Of a stretch of 64,000 bases of DNA, positions 53,690 to 63,206 are shown one piece after another (the stretch's first letter is position 1; the number at the start of each line of letters is the position of its first letter). The position numbers and the translations under genes are program-made. Below the pieces are notes generated by a model. The model was not told where the DNA came from and searched no databases. It saw nothing but the letters and a program-made list of their open reading frames with translations. The DNA is from Gilvibacter sp. SZ-19. Lineage in GTDB: Bacteria > Bacteroidota > Bacteroidia > Flavobacteriales > Flavobacteriaceae. The DNA is taken from positions 1 to 64,000 of the forward strand of contig NZ_CP019333.1 of assembly GCF_002163875.1 (NCBI RefSeq), written 5' to 3'.

Positions 53690-54703
53690 TTATTGGTTTG
53701 CGATATCTTCTCTGATGAAGTCTAACTTGAGCAACAGTTTCTTCATTCCCTCTACATCCAAGCGCTCGGTATTGTGAGAGTGGTAATCTTCTATCGTACT
53801 CATATCAACCTCTCCCTCTGAGAAATAGTTGGCGTAATTCAAATCGCGATTATCTGCAGGAATACGGTAGTAATCGCCAAGATCTTCTGCCTTGATAACC
53901 TCCTCGCGTGTTAAAAGAGATTCGTACAATTTCTCTCCGTGACGCGTACCGATCACTTTGATCTCAGAATCACTTTGATATAATTCTTTCACTGCTTGAG
54001 CCAAGACCTCTATAGTAGCTGCAGGAGCTTTCTGCACGAACATATCTCCAGGACGCGCATTGTTAAAGGCAAAGAGCACTAGATCTACAGCGTCTTCTAA
54101 GGTCATCATAAAGCGAGTCATATTCGGATCGGTCAAAGTAAGCGGTGCACCTTGCTCTATTTGCTCGACAAATAAAGGAATAACAGAACCGCGAGAAGCC
54201 ATAACATTACCATAGCGAGTTCCACTGATCACAGTATTGCCTGCATTTCTAGACTTGGCAACCAATACTTTTTCCATCATGGCTTTAGAGATTCCCATGG
54301 CGTTGATCGGGTAAACAGCTTTGTCTGTACTTAGTACAACCACATTGGCCACATTATTGGTAATAGCGGCTTCTAATACATTTTCGGTACCGAGTACGTT
54401 GGTCTTAACAGCTTCCACCGGAAAGAATTCGCAAGATGGCACTTGTTTTAAGGCAGCAGCATGAAACACATAGTCTACCCCACGCATCGCATTTAATACT
54501 GCGGTATAATCTCGCACATCTCCAATGTAGAACTTCACCTTCGGATTCGACAGTTTACGTCTGAGGTCGTCTTGCTTCTTTTCATCACGAGAAAAGATTC
54601 TGATCTCTGAAAAATGATCAGTATTTAGAAAACGCTCCAAAACTGCGTTTCCGAAAGAACCGGTTCCTCCGGTTATTAATAGTTTTTTACCTTTTAATTG
54701 CAT
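53690..54703 (-). CDS. fnlA: UDP-GlcNAc 4,6-dehydratase/5-epimerase (FnlA/CapE-like)
   Basis: A 337-residue soluble SDR enzyme that inverts C5 while removing water from UDP-GlcNAc, the first step to UDP-L-FucNAc. NAD site LLITGGTGSFGNAVLERF; DVRDYTAVLNAMRGVDYVFH; catalytic stretch LSTDKAVYPINAMGISKAMM with the Met-x-x-x-Lys form typical of FlaA1/CapE; RFMMTLEDAVDLVLFAF. Followed in order by the other two enzymes of this route. Confidence 0.93.
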   Translation of the reverse strand: MQLKGKKLLITGGTGSFGNAVLERFLNTDHFSEIRIFSRDEKKQDDLRRKLSNPKVKFYIGDVRDYTAVLNAMRGVDYVFHAAALKQVPSCEFFPVEAVKTNVLGTENVLEAAITNNVANVVVLSTDKAVYPINAMGISKAMMEKVLVAKSRNAGNTVISGTRYGNVMASRGSVIPLFVEQIEQGAPLTLTDPNMTRFMMTLEDAVDLVLFAFNNARPGDMFVQKAPAATIEVLAQAVKELYQSDSEIKVIGTRHGEKLYESLLTREEVIKAEDLGDYYRIPADNRDLNYANYFSEGEVDMSTIEDYHSHNTERLDVEGMKKLLLKLDFIREDIANQ

Positions 54704-54705
54704 AG

Positions 54706-55794
54706 CTAATTTAAAAACTCTTTAATTCCTTTTAAGGTATCCGATTTTGTCGTCTCGAATACTTCCATATAATAGGCAACTAGTTTGTCTTGTTGTTGGC
54801 GATACGTCTTTGCATCGGTATCCATCAAGTCCTCAATACGCTCCTTCCATATTGACACGTCTAAATCTAACAAAGTTCGAGGCACCGCCTTATTAGCTGC
54901 AGACCACGGTAGTCCCGTACTTGCCAACACCAACTTTCGGGACTCAATAGCCTCGAAAAAGACATGACAGAAACTCTCTGATTTAGAGGGTATTACAATC
55001 AGATCCACCTGCTGTACGTGTTTTGCAAAGGTAGTTTTATTGTAACTATCACAAAACTTTAAGCGAGAAGAAATATCAAGGAGATCTGCCTGTTCTTTTA
55101 ATCGTTGAATATAGCGCGGCTCTGATTGGGTACCATGGACCTCAAGGACAACATTATCTGGTAAGACTTTCAATAACTCCAGTAAAAACTCAATATTTTT
55201 TATAGGCGATATTCGACCAAAATACCCCAGAACAAATTTTTCTTTGTCTCTTGCTGATAGCTGTTCGGATAGAACTTCTCCAGAAACCAAATTGTTGAAG
55301 ATCACCTGTTGAAAATCATCAAAGATGGCATAACTATCACGAGCTTCCTGTTCGTTAGAATAATGAACATAGTATTTGTGCCCTGCGAGTTTGAGACACC
55401 ATTTATACAAGCGCAGATAAAGGTGTTTTTTGGTATTCAATGCTCCTTTTAGCAACTGGCCGCGAGGTGATAGAACTACCTTGCGTTTTGGAGTGAATAA
55501 AAGCGCTAAAGCTGGTAAAACCGAAAATGAATAACTGTATAGCGTATTGATCCAAATAACCTCAGAAGCGATGAATTGTTGCCTGAGCTCTCCTATCTTA
55601 ATGCGGTCCTTAAAACTGATGTTCGGATTGTCAAAATCCTTTAAGGCGTCACTGTGAGCATGCCGCATATACTTAGCGATAACTCGATAAGGCGTTTTTT
55701 GCTTGTGTAAAAGACTACATACACCTGCCAGTGATTTATTAGGACCTCCAAATTCAGAAATGGGTGGAAAATGCGGTGTTAGTATAGTGATCAA
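54706..55794 (-). CDS. Glycosyltransferase family 4
   Basis: A 362-residue GT-B transferase. N-terminal ILTPHFPPISEFGGPNKSLA acceptor part; donor domain from about residue 190 (KFVLGYFGRISPIKNIEFLL) with the E-x7-E-like region VIPSKSESFCHVFFEAIESR, in which Glu residues bind the nucleotide sugar. Soluble, peripheral to the inner membrane. Two bp behind it lies fnlA. The sugar donor cannot be read from sequence. Confidence 0.87.
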   Translation of the reverse strand: MITILTPHFPPISEFGGPNKSLAGVCSLLHKQKTPYRVIAKYMRHAHSDALKDFDNPNISFKDRIKIGELRQQFIASEVIWINTLYSYSFSVLPALALLFTPKRKVVLSPRGQLLKGALNTKKHLYLRLYKWCLKLAGHKYYVHYSNEQEARDSYAIFDDFQQVIFNNLVSGEVLSEQLSARDKEKFVLGYFGRISPIKNIEFLLELLKVLPDNVVLEVHGTQSEPRYIQRLKEQADLLDISSRLKFCDSYNKTTFAKHVQQVDLIVIPSKSESFCHVFFEAIESRKLVLASTGLPWSAANKAVPRTLLDLDVSIWKERIEDLMDTDAKTYRQQQDKLVAYYMEVFETTKSDTLKGIKEFLN

Positions 55795-55878
55795 CGCCTC
55801 GAAATATTTACAAGCTTTTGAGAAACAATCTGCGATGTTCTCCGCAGCAAATTAACAAAGAAAGAACGACTTAAAAAA

Positions 55879-56886
55879 TTATGCAAACCGTAAATACACG
55901 CTCCTATAAGCTTCTGCTATGTGTTTGACCTCGTATCGACTCACTTCATTTTTCGCTTGTTGCAGCTGGTTATTATTTATTCCTTTTTCTATAATGCTTT
56001 GAACAGCCGATCTAATTTGGTCCGCACTGTTCGGATCTACCAACAGCGCATAAGGAGCAAGAGTTTTCATTGGAAGGCGATCTGAAGTAATAATAGGCAA
56101 CCCTATTGCCTGTGCCTCAATAAGCGGTAAACCGAAGCCTTCTGCCTGAGAAGCAAAGAATAGAACGTCTGCTTCACAGTAGGCTTGTAATAATTTTTCT
56201 TGACTCAAGGCCGATAGTATCCGTGCCTTATCATTGAGCTTATACTGTTTTAAAAGGGTCTTTATGCGTTCGGTATTTGCATGTATGAAAGTATATTCAA
56301 CATGTAGCCGATGTGTAGCTTCTAAAAGTCTTTCATAATTCTTAAGTGCCTTGTCTCCTATCTGTAGAATGTGTAAAGGTTTATTTGGCCTTGCGGCAGA
56401 ATTTAATTTCTTACCAGCCTCAATAAAAGAAGGATGCAAGGGATTGTCTATAACCTCTATTTTGTCCTTAGCTTTAGGATACTGATTCACCAGGACCGCT
56501 TTAGTAGCCTCTGAAACTACAATGATCTTGTGGCTGAAACGGATGGGAAGCGTATAAAACAACAGACGATAAAGGCCCCAGAAACGCATTTTGGGTTCTT
56601 GAAAACGCACGAGATCGTGAATGGTCAAAATACGCCTTGCTCGCGGAAAAGCCAACATCATATAATGACATCCACCAGTAACATGAATACACTTGTAATT
56701 TCCCAATAGACTGCCAAACCAGCACCGCAAAAAAGCTCCAAGGTCGTAATTGTAATTCAGCTGGACCTTAATGGGATCTATCTCGTGTTCTGGATGTTTC
56801 TTCCAATAGCTGAGCAATTGGTCGTAAATGCTTTCAATGCTGTAATTACCGGGATTTGTCTTGCGATATATAAAATGGATCTTCAT
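55879..56886 (-). CDS. Glycosyltransferase family 4
   Basis: A 335-residue GT-B transferase. N-terminal part with IHVTGGCHYMMLAFPRARRI and LTIHDLVRFQEPKMRFWG; donor part with LHILQIGDKALKNYERLLEA and ADVLFFASQAEGFGLPLIEA, the conserved EGFGLPLIEA family motif. Located between the flippase gene (12-bp gap) and another glycosyltransferase (84-bp gap). Linkage and donor unknown. Confidence 0.88.
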   Translation of the reverse strand: MKIHFIYRKTNPGNYSIESIYDQLLSYWKKHPEHEIDPIKVQLNYNYDLGAFLRCWFGSLLGNYKCIHVTGGCHYMMLAFPRARRILTIHDLVRFQEPKMRFWGLYRLLFYTLPIRFSHKIIVVSEATKAVLVNQYPKAKDKIEVIDNPLHPSFIEAGKKLNSAARPNKPLHILQIGDKALKNYERLLEATHRLHVEYTFIHANTERIKTLLKQYKLNDKARILSALSQEKLLQAYCEADVLFFASQAEGFGLPLIEAQAIGLPIITSDRLPMKTLAPYALLVDPNSADQIRSAVQSIIEKGINNNQLQQAKNEVSRYEVKHIAEAYRSVYLRFA

Positions 56887-56898
56887 GCAGTCTGTCCA

Positions 56899-58389
56899 CT
56901 AAGATAATTTTTGTATTCGCTGCAGCAAAGAACTCAATCTGGTTTTAGCCGTTTTTTCTATGCGTTTGAATTGCCAAAAAAGCAAAACAATAAGGCTTAA
57001 CAGTACCAGTACTAACCAAAACCATGAAGCATTTATTTGATCCAGATAGAAAAAGAATCCTAAAAGTGCTGCAACTAAAGGATTGACCCAAAAGAAACTG
57101 GCGTTGTTAACCGGTTGATCCATAGATTTCACATAACATATAGGCAACCAGAGAATACTTGTAATAAACTCTGTCGCAATGAAGGAAATAACTAAACCTT
57201 TCACTCCATATGGGTACAGTAGAAAGATTCCCAAGACCAAGATCAAGGCTCTAAGTAAGGTTGTTATAACAACAACTCTTGCTTTATTGATCCCCATTAG
57301 GAAAGTATACAATATAGCGCCATAATTTCGCAACAAGGCTGCAACCACTAGACCGAAGAAAAGAATCGGGCGGAATTTAAGTTTACCTCCAGTCCAGATT
57401 TCAAAAATGGGTTCTATAAAGAAAATAGACAGTGCAAAGCCAAGAACTAAAAGAGTTCCGGTAAAGGACCAATAATAGCTGAATATTCGCATGAGTTTGT
57501 CATAGAACTTATTCGCATAGTGATTTATGAGTTCTGGACCAAGCGGACTCAAAATAACATCACCAACTTTGACACTAAAATTGACAATAGAACGTGTAGC
57601 AACAAAAACCGGAAGAAACTCAGTTCCCAGTAAAGGAGATATTATCAGCAAAACCCCGTCACTTACAAAGCGATTCAAAAAGGTAGAAACCATATATGCC
57701 GAGGATTTGACAAAATTTTTCAATCCCAAGCTGAGATTTCCATAACTCCACCAAGGAAAATACTCTGGCAATAGCTTTTTGATATAAATCATGATGCCTA
57801 TAGAATAGAGTGACTTGACAATAAACCATATCCAAGCGAGATCTATTAATGAAATACCAGAGAATGCAGCAGAGGTCAACACTATGAATTCTATTAGTCT
57901 TTCAACTAAAGAGAATTGATACGATTTATAGATGTACCCAAAAGGGTTCAGAATTTTAATGAGTAGTCCTCTGTAAGCCCCAATAAGGATACGGTAAAGA
58001 AACAACAGTGTTAAGATGGTTGCGATATCTTTGTCTGGCAGATCGGTCTTAATAAAAAACCCAAAAGCCCCAATGGAGTAGATGACCCAGATCACCAACA
58101 TTTGAAGGACCCCTGCTAATACGTTGACCTTAAATGCTGAGCCCAAAATCCGCTTGGCGGCTAACTTATCGGTATTAACTAGGGAGTTAAAAGCATTCCC
58201 CACATATGTATTATGCCCAAATTCAATGACCTGAATAAGGTTGTAGAGTGCATAAATGGCTATCCAACTTCCGTAGGTTGCAGTGTCCCAATAACGAATA
58301 AGCAAGGGGATGAGCAATAGCGAATACAGGGTAAACCCCACTGTTTGCAGTGCTTTATAGCTAAAGGATTTACTGAGTTTATCGGTCAC
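56899..58389 (-). CDS. Oligosaccharide flippase family protein (Wzx-like)
   Basis: A 496-residue membrane protein with about 12-14 hydrophobic helices (polysaccharide biosynthesis/MOP family). N-terminal SFSYKALQTVGFTLYSLLLI, RYWDTATYGSWIAIYALYN near residue 32; typical of Wzx proteins that flip undecaprenyl-linked repeat units across the inner membrane for Wzy-dependent polymerisation. No other flippase is in the window. A promoter-like element lies upstream, so a transcription unit may begin here. Confidence 0.87.
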   Translation of the reverse strand: MTDKLSKSFSYKALQTVGFTLYSLLLIPLLIRYWDTATYGSWIAIYALYNLIQVIEFGHNTYVGNAFNSLVNTDKLAAKRILGSAFKVNVLAGVLQMLVIWVIYSIGAFGFFIKTDLPDKDIATILTLLFLYRILIGAYRGLLIKILNPFGYIYKSYQFSLVERLIEFIVLTSAAFSGISLIDLAWIWFIVKSLYSIGIMIYIKKLLPEYFPWWSYGNLSLGLKNFVKSSAYMVSTFLNRFVSDGVLLIISPLLGTEFLPVFVATRSIVNFSVKVGDVILSPLGPELINHYANKFYDKLMRIFSYYWSFTGTLLVLGFALSIFFIEPIFEIWTGGKLKFRPILFFGLVVAALLRNYGAILYTFLMGINKARVVVITTLLRALILVLGIFLLYPYGVKGLVISFIATEFITSILWLPICYVKSMDQPVNNASFFWVNPLVAALLGFFFYLDQINASWFWLVLVLLSLIVLLFWQFKRIEKTAKTRLSSLLQRIQKLS

Positions 58390-58427
58390 GTTCTTTTTTG
58401 TATCTATAATTGATCATGCATCTGAGC

Positions 58428-58457
58428 GAAAAATAGCATAATTCCGAATAAAACAAA
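58428..58457 (-). promoter_or_regulatory. Candidate promoter for the flippase-to-Wzi operon
   Basis: On the minus strand TTTG (58457-58454) and TATTTTTC (58435-58428) are 18 bp apart, close to TTTG-N19-TAnnTTTG with the last base different. It lies in the 131-bp gap before the flippase gene. Confidence 0.4.
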
Positions 58458-58520
58458 CCTCTAAATGAACAAACCGCTGTTGGGAATTCGTTACGCGATA
58501 AATTTAAACATTTAATCGAC

Positions 58521-59198
58521 CTAGAATTTACCCTCTAATTCAAAATAAGGCTTTAGATGTTGCTCGTAATACGCTCTTAATGCGGTTTCTTCTGTAGCTT
58601 CTATAGCTACACTTTTTTTGACTTTGTTAGGGGGAAGTTGCAAAGTCTTTGGCGCTAATTGCAGCCGTTTTTCAATATCATTAAGTACCTGGTGCATGGA
58701 TTCCATTTGATACACCTTATCTACCATCACTTTTCCGGTAGAATCAGCATAAAGCCGACTACCTTGGATCTTTCGAAAATACTGTTTTTTAGCATAATCT
58801 TCTGGGTTGGTACAACGCCCTTGCATTTTTAACCACTGGTAATGCGAACGCACTTTAGAATAGGGTTCGCGTTCTAGGCAAAAGGTAAAATATTCGCTCC
58901 AAAGCTTATTACCAACACGTTGCTTTGTCAATTTTGCCGATTGATGATTAGTGTGTTGAGGCAAATGTTGTCGTTTTATAAAGCGCAACCAATCTCCAAG
59001 GCTCAAGTCTTTAAAAGACAACTTGAAATTTTGAGCGTTCAGCTTACTGAATTCAAATCTGACTTGCTCGTCATTACCCGATAGCGGTGTCAAAACATCC
59101 ATAGGACCGCAGATACTACTCAAGGCGATCTCCATAGCCGTACTTGCGGTCTTACGCGTTTTTATAAATATGAATTTATGACGATGAGATATGATCAT
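58521..59198 (-). CDS. Sulfotransferase family protein
   Basis: A 225-residue cytosolic-type sulfotransferase. The PAPS phosphosulfate loop is FIFIKTRKTASTAMEIAL at residue 9 and on; the 3'-phosphate-binding-like block CLEREPYSKVRSHYQW lies near 110. Transfers sulfate from PAPS to a hydroxyl of a sugar. Last of four consecutive sulfotransferase genes, 9 bp behind the previous one. Acceptor unknown; sulfation of the capsule repeat unit is likely from context. Confidence 0.83.
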   Translation of the reverse strand: MIISHRHKFIFIKTRKTASTAMEIALSSICGPMDVLTPLSGNDEQVRFEFSKLNAQNFKLSFKDLSLGDWLRFIKRQHLPQHTNHQSAKLTKQRVGNKLWSEYFTFCLEREPYSKVRSHYQWLKMQGRCTNPEDYAKKQYFRKIQGSRLYADSTGKVMVDKVYQMESMHQVLNDIEKRLQLAPKTLQLPPNKVKKSVAIEATEETALRAYYEQHLKPYFELEGKF

Positions 59199-59207
59199 TG
59201 GAAGCGT

Positions 59208-59912
59208 TTATATCGAATAATTCAATAATCTAAAATCCCGTTCGTATAAACCAGCAACCATCGTCCTGGTCTGCAGGTCGTAAAAATCCATATAAGAGCT
59301 ATCCCAGGTCTTTTTTAAACTGAGGCGCGTGATCAAGCTTGGAAAACGAAGGAACCATCTCAGACTTTTTGGAGATAACAGCTTGGTGTCCTGGGTTTTA
59401 TTGTCTCTTTTTAAAGACAAAAGTGGGAGACCCATTGCTTCACAACAATTCGCCCAATCGGTCTGGATCGATTCAAATCTACCAACGAACTGCACTGCCA
59501 TAGCATCATCTTGTCCAAATAAAAAATCGGTTTGCGGTCGGTAAAACCAATGATCTTCTTTGATTAAGATTTCCAGATAATCTTTAACAAAACTCTTAAA
59601 ACTGATCAGGGCAGCCAAACCACTGTAACGGTATAGGGAAACAGCCCTATCGAAGGGGTTGCGGACAAATCCGAAACTAAAGCAATTGTCAAATTCTTCT
59701 TGAGTCAGATAACCTAAATTGACATACTCTTCTGCGCTCAAATGCGCCAATCTTTTAGGACCTAAATCTGGGTTGTCATTCTTCATTAATAGGAACTCAG
59801 GACCGTTTTTAGAACGATCTTTACCTAAATGATCTAACAATGCATTCTCCATGCTTTGTCCTGCAGCCTTTGGCACATGTACAAATACGATATTATCCTT
59901 GGGAATCCACAT
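59208..59912 (-). CDS. Sulfotransferase family 2 domain protein
   Basis: A 234-residue sulfotransferase. Phosphosulfate loop FVHVPKAAGQSMENALLDHL near residue 10 and the FGFVRNPFDRAVSLYRYSGL block near 80 (Arg and Ser for the 3'-phosphate). Both are well preserved. Shares one base with the upstream sulfotransferase gene, so the two are coupled. Probably modifies a sugar of the surface polysaccharide before export. Confidence 0.87.
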   Translation of the reverse strand: MWIPKDNIVFVHVPKAAGQSMENALLDHLGKDRSKNGPEFLLMKNDNPDLGPKRLAHLSAEEYVNLGYLTQEEFDNCFSFGFVRNPFDRAVSLYRYSGLAALISFKSFVKDYLEILIKEDHWFYRPQTDFLFGQDDAMAVQFVGRFESIQTDWANCCEAMGLPLLSLKRDNKTQDTKLLSPKSLRWFLRFPSLITRLSLKKTWDSSYMDFYDLQTRTMVAGLYERDFRLLNYSI

Positions 59913-60556
59913 TAGCTTTGATAGGAAAAAGTATTGAAGTCTTCTTGATATACCTGCCTTATCAATGCGCGACTCTCTTCATCTAATACCCTTTGAAAAT
60001 CTGGTTTGTCCGAAGCTTTTTTGTGAGGTAGGGGTTTGATCCCATAATGCCCCAATATTGCTTGGTAGTGTTGCTGAAGTTGTTCAAAACGAATAAAAGA
60101 TACAGTATAATTCTGCTTGCTGGAGATCCAGTTCTTTTGTGGCATGAACATGATTTCCCTGTCCCTAAAAGCCGGGTTTTGAGCAATGTGTACTTCGTGA
60201 AGCCAGTCCTGAAAAGACAACCCTAATTTCGACAAATTGTTTTGATTGTGCTTTAGGCGATAATAATATTGGGAGACCGTTCTGTCATAAGGATTCCTTA
60301 CCGCTGTCACCACCGGAGTTTCAAGTGGAAGTTCGGTTTTATACCTCTGCTTCCAAAGCTGCTCGTATTGTTCCAGTGTAAAATGTATAGCCGTAATACC
60401 CAGGCCAGCTGCAATTGAGCTACCTCCCGTCCTATTGATATGAATAAATAGCGGTTTCTCACCCTGCGCTATTTGATTTAGATACTTTTTGGTTTCCCTA
60501 GAGCGAATCCAAGCAAGATAAACGTGTTGATAGATATACCAATCCTTATAGATCAT
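59912..60556 (-). CDS. Sulfotransferase family 2 domain protein
   Basis: A 214-residue sulfotransferase. Phosphosulfate loop LFIHINRTGGSSIAAGLGI near residue 36; VVTAVRNPYDRTVSQYYYRL near 82 is the 3'-phosphate-binding block. Length is at the short end of the family. Overlaps the upstream sulfotransferase by 11 bp. Confidence 0.87.
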   Translation of the reverse strand: MIYKDWYIYQHVYLAWIRSRETKKYLNQIAQGEKPLFIHINRTGGSSIAAGLGITAIHFTLEQYEQLWKQRYKTELPLETPVVTAVRNPYDRTVSQYYYRLKHNQNNLSKLGLSFQDWLHEVHIAQNPAFRDREIMFMPQKNWISSKQNYTVSFIRFEQLQQHYQAILGHYGIKPLPHKKASDKPDFQRVLDEESRALIRQVYQEDFNTFSYQS

Positions 60557-61289
60557 ACTTAAAATAAGACGCTAAAGGTTCAAAAAAGGAGGCATAAGTT
60601 TCTTGTTCTCGAGTGGTCAACTCACCCCAATCCAACGGAGCTGGAATCTGCTGGTTGCGCAAAGTCCGTATGAGTTTTGTTTTTATTGAGGGGCCAACGT
60701 TGGTCCTAGGAAGTTCAAAATCTGCTGGTACTTCTGGTAAACCGACTGCTGTCAACAAATTGTTTAGCCCAGAAGGGTGGGCCACAACAGCTTCGTATTG
60801 AAACCATTGGATGTCAGTTTGAGCAAAATAACTGAGTGTCTTTGCATAATACCAACACAGCTTTTCGAATCGCGTGGCATTATTCCATTGGATAGAGAAA
60901 TTATCATTGTCTTGAGGCAGCTGGTGCAAACCTTTGTCATCTCTTGTAAAAATAGAACGCTGGAAAACACTTTCAAGATAGGTTTTTGGATGTCTTACCA
61001 AATGAGCCACCTGCCAGCCAAAATTATCTCTCAGTTGTTGACCGACAAATCTAAAATAAGGATTCACAGCCACAAAATGCGCTTGATCTTGTGTTGATGC
61101 AAAGGCATCTTCTTCTTTTAGGTAATCTTGAGTAATTGTGCGGTATTGATCTTGCTGACTGTAGAACAAAAAAGGAACATCTGTTGAGCGCCTTTCATGA
61201 AAACTGCAAACACCGCCAATTTTATCCAAACCTTGATTTAAACTTAAAGTGGCTGTTCTTCCTTGTGAGGTGATCAGCACTTTGTTCAT
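60546..61289 (-). CDS. Sulfotransferase-like protein
   Basis: A 247-residue protein with an N-terminal phosphosulfate-type loop KVLITSQGRTATLSLNQGLD and the AHLVRHPKTYLESVFQRSIF block near residue 95. It differs clearly from the other three, so the four are not recent copies of each other. Start overlaps the upstream glycosyltransferase gene by 4 bp. Sulfotransferase is the best reading, but substrate and exact class are open. Confidence 0.75.
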   Translation of the reverse strand: MNKVLITSQGRTATLSLNQGLDKIGGVCSFHERRSTDVPFLFYSQQDQYRTITQDYLKEEDAFASTQDQAHFVAVNPYFRFVGQQLRDNFGWQVAHLVRHPKTYLESVFQRSIFTRDDKGLHQLPQDNDNFSIQWNNATRFEKLCWYYAKTLSYFAQTDIQWFQYEAVVAHPSGLNNLLTAVGLPEVPADFELPRTNVGPSIKTKLIRTLRNQQIPAPLDWGELTTREQETYASFFEPLASYFKYDL

Positions 61290-62308
61290 ACCGGAGAAGT
61301 TGGTCGCATGAGTTCTACAATTTTTCCAATTTGATTGCTCACAACGGGTTCTGTTTTTGGCAGCTCTTCGTTCAAGGTTCTTTCGAAAGCCTTGAAGATT
61401 GCCTGACTATCGAGCGGATCAAAACTTACCGAAGGCTTTAAGACTTCATAAGTATAATCTAGGTTGGCAGCTAAGACTTTTAGATCGAATTGCATTGATT
61501 CCACCAAACCAAGAGGCAGGCATTCTGCCAAAGAAGGGAAAATCATATACTGAGCAGCTGCATAATGAGAACTTAACTCATCATGAGAAATGTAGCCAAT
61601 GTTCTTGATAGGTATACCCTGCTCTTGCAAGCCTTGGATTTGCTCGTATACATCCGGAAAAAATTCTGGTATGGTAACGATAAGCTCTCCCTTACCGTAC
61701 TTCTGGTAAAATTGCTTAAAGGCTTCTAATAACCTTGGATGATTCTTATGCTCAGCTCCACTACTCACATAGATAAAAGTATTCTCAACTGCTTTGATAC
61801 TCGGATCTGGTTCGGGTAAGGATGGATAGAATGGCATGGTCCACACCTTGCTCTCTTTTAGATTATACCGTTTGATCAAGCCTTTTTTTATGGTCGGTGT
61901 TTGAACCAAGAAATAGTTCGTATTGTTGATCAGGCCACCGAGAATCCTTGATTTAAGCTTTAGCATTAAACGCTGACGAAGCCCAACGTTCTCTGGCACT
62001 TTCAGGTAAAGTGATTGGTGGAAGAAAGTATATACATCTGCTTTACATTTTACCGACGGGGGTAAATTTCCAAAGCACAATATTTTTTCAAAACGATCTT
62101 TGTGCTTTTTGTAAAAGCGATGACGCTTCAACAGGCTTGCTGGCATATACATGCAACGGTCTGCAGCCAGCTCTGGGTATTCGTTCTCTAAACGCGCATC
62201 GAGCAAATAGAAACAATCCAAATGCTCTGACTCAAAGACCTCGATCAGGTAATCTAAGAGCACTTTGCCTCCACTTTGATTGATGTAAATGGCGTCCAGA
62301 AGAATCAT
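61286..62308 (-). CDS. Glycosyltransferase family 4
   Basis: A 340-residue GT-B transferase. N-terminal LLDAIYINQSGGKVLLDYLI; donor half with FIYVSSGAEHKNHPRLLEAF near residue 178 and MIFPSLAECLPLGLVESMQF with the conserved Glu residues near 265. Closest in style to transferases of Wzy-type clusters. It ends by overlapping the first sulfotransferase gene. Donor unknown. Confidence 0.87.
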   Translation of the reverse strand: MILLDAIYINQSGGKVLLDYLIEVFESEHLDCFYLLDARLENEYPELAADRCMYMPASLLKRHRFYKKHKDRFEKILCFGNLPPSVKCKADVYTFFHQSLYLKVPENVGLRQRLMLKLKSRILGGLINNTNYFLVQTPTIKKGLIKRYNLKESKVWTMPFYPSLPEPDPSIKAVENTFIYVSSGAEHKNHPRLLEAFKQFYQKYGKGELIVTIPEFFPDVYEQIQGLQEQGIPIKNIGYISHDELSSHYAAAQYMIFPSLAECLPLGLVESMQFDLKVLAANLDYTYEVLKPSVSFDPLDSQAIFKAFERTLNEELPKTEPVVSNQIGKIVELMRPTSPV

Positions 62309-62398
62309 TCTAAAATATTTGATTTGCGATATAACCTTAGCGCAAAAATAAGTAATTAAGCCTCATTACCTAGTCTCGCCTTTAAATAAACACGATGA

Positions 62399-63166
62399 TC
62401 AAGTCCGCTTATGCGAAAGAAAATAATCCAAATGCGACTTGGGCCAGTCTGCTTCAAGATGCCTTCTGTTCAAGACCTTTTTATCCCGACTGAAATAATG
62501 CTTGAAATCTGTACCGCTATAGATGTACTTGTGGTAATTCATTGCGATTTTCAAGGCGTTATCGGGAAAATGCTGCATACCACCATAGGTCCAGGCAAAA
62601 TGCTCACATTGATAGTTTAATTTTTGCTCCAAGATCTGCTTGTTCTCGCGCAACTGAAAGTCTATCTCATTATCGTCCAATTCGGCCAGATTAAAGTGAT
62701 CTAAGGTATGGGAACCTATTAAATGTCCCCGCTGGTGTAAAGATTTAATCTGTTCCCAGTTCATCGGTTTTTTGGTAAAGGTTACTACGCGCTCATTGAA
62801 ACCCTCTTGGTATTCCATATCCGATTCGGGATAATTCGCATTGATAAAGAAGGTTCCTCGTGTATTAAAAGCTTCTAAGGCAGGAGCGATATAATCATAG
62901 CACTCTTCAAAGCCATCGTCATAGGTAAAGGTCATATACACGGCATCGTCGGTTTGTTTATCCTTTATCTTATTCACTGCTTCTGGCAGACTGATAAATG
63001 TCGCAAACTGATTCAGATGTGCAAGAAATTCATGCATGATCCTCGCATTTTCTTGTCCAGGAGTAGCGGGAGTAACATGATGACTGTTTATGATATGTAC
63101 CCCTTTAACAGGTTGTCTGAGCGTTCCAAAGACTCTTAAATAAACATCGCGAATAAGTGCTCTCAT
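62399..63166 (-). CDS. Polysaccharide deacetylase family protein (NodB-like)
   Basis: A 255-residue NodB-homology deacetylase. Motif 1 TFTYDDGFEECYDY near residue 78 has the catalytic Asp and metal Asp; motif 2 GSHTLDHFNL near 150 has the two metal His. Removes N-acetyl (or O-acetyl) groups from a sugar. No signal peptide, so it may act on a cytoplasmic intermediate or on a lipid-linked repeat unit. Separated by 90 bp from the glycosyltransferase behind it. Confidence 0.83.
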   Translation of the reverse strand: MRALIRDVYLRVFGTLRQPVKGVHIINSHHVTPATPGQENARIMHEFLAHLNQFATFISLPEAVNKIKDKQTDDAVYMTFTYDDGFEECYDYIAPALEAFNTRGTFFINANYPESDMEYQEGFNERVVTFTKKPMNWEQIKSLHQRGHLIGSHTLDHFNLAELDDNEIDFQLRENKQILEQKLNYQCEHFAWTYGGMQHFPDNALKIAMNYHKYIYSGTDFKHYFSRDKKVLNRRHLEADWPKSHLDYFLSHKRT

Positions 63167-63206
63167 AATTTTTTTGTGCTAAATAGAGTAAAGCATTATG
63201 CTAGTT

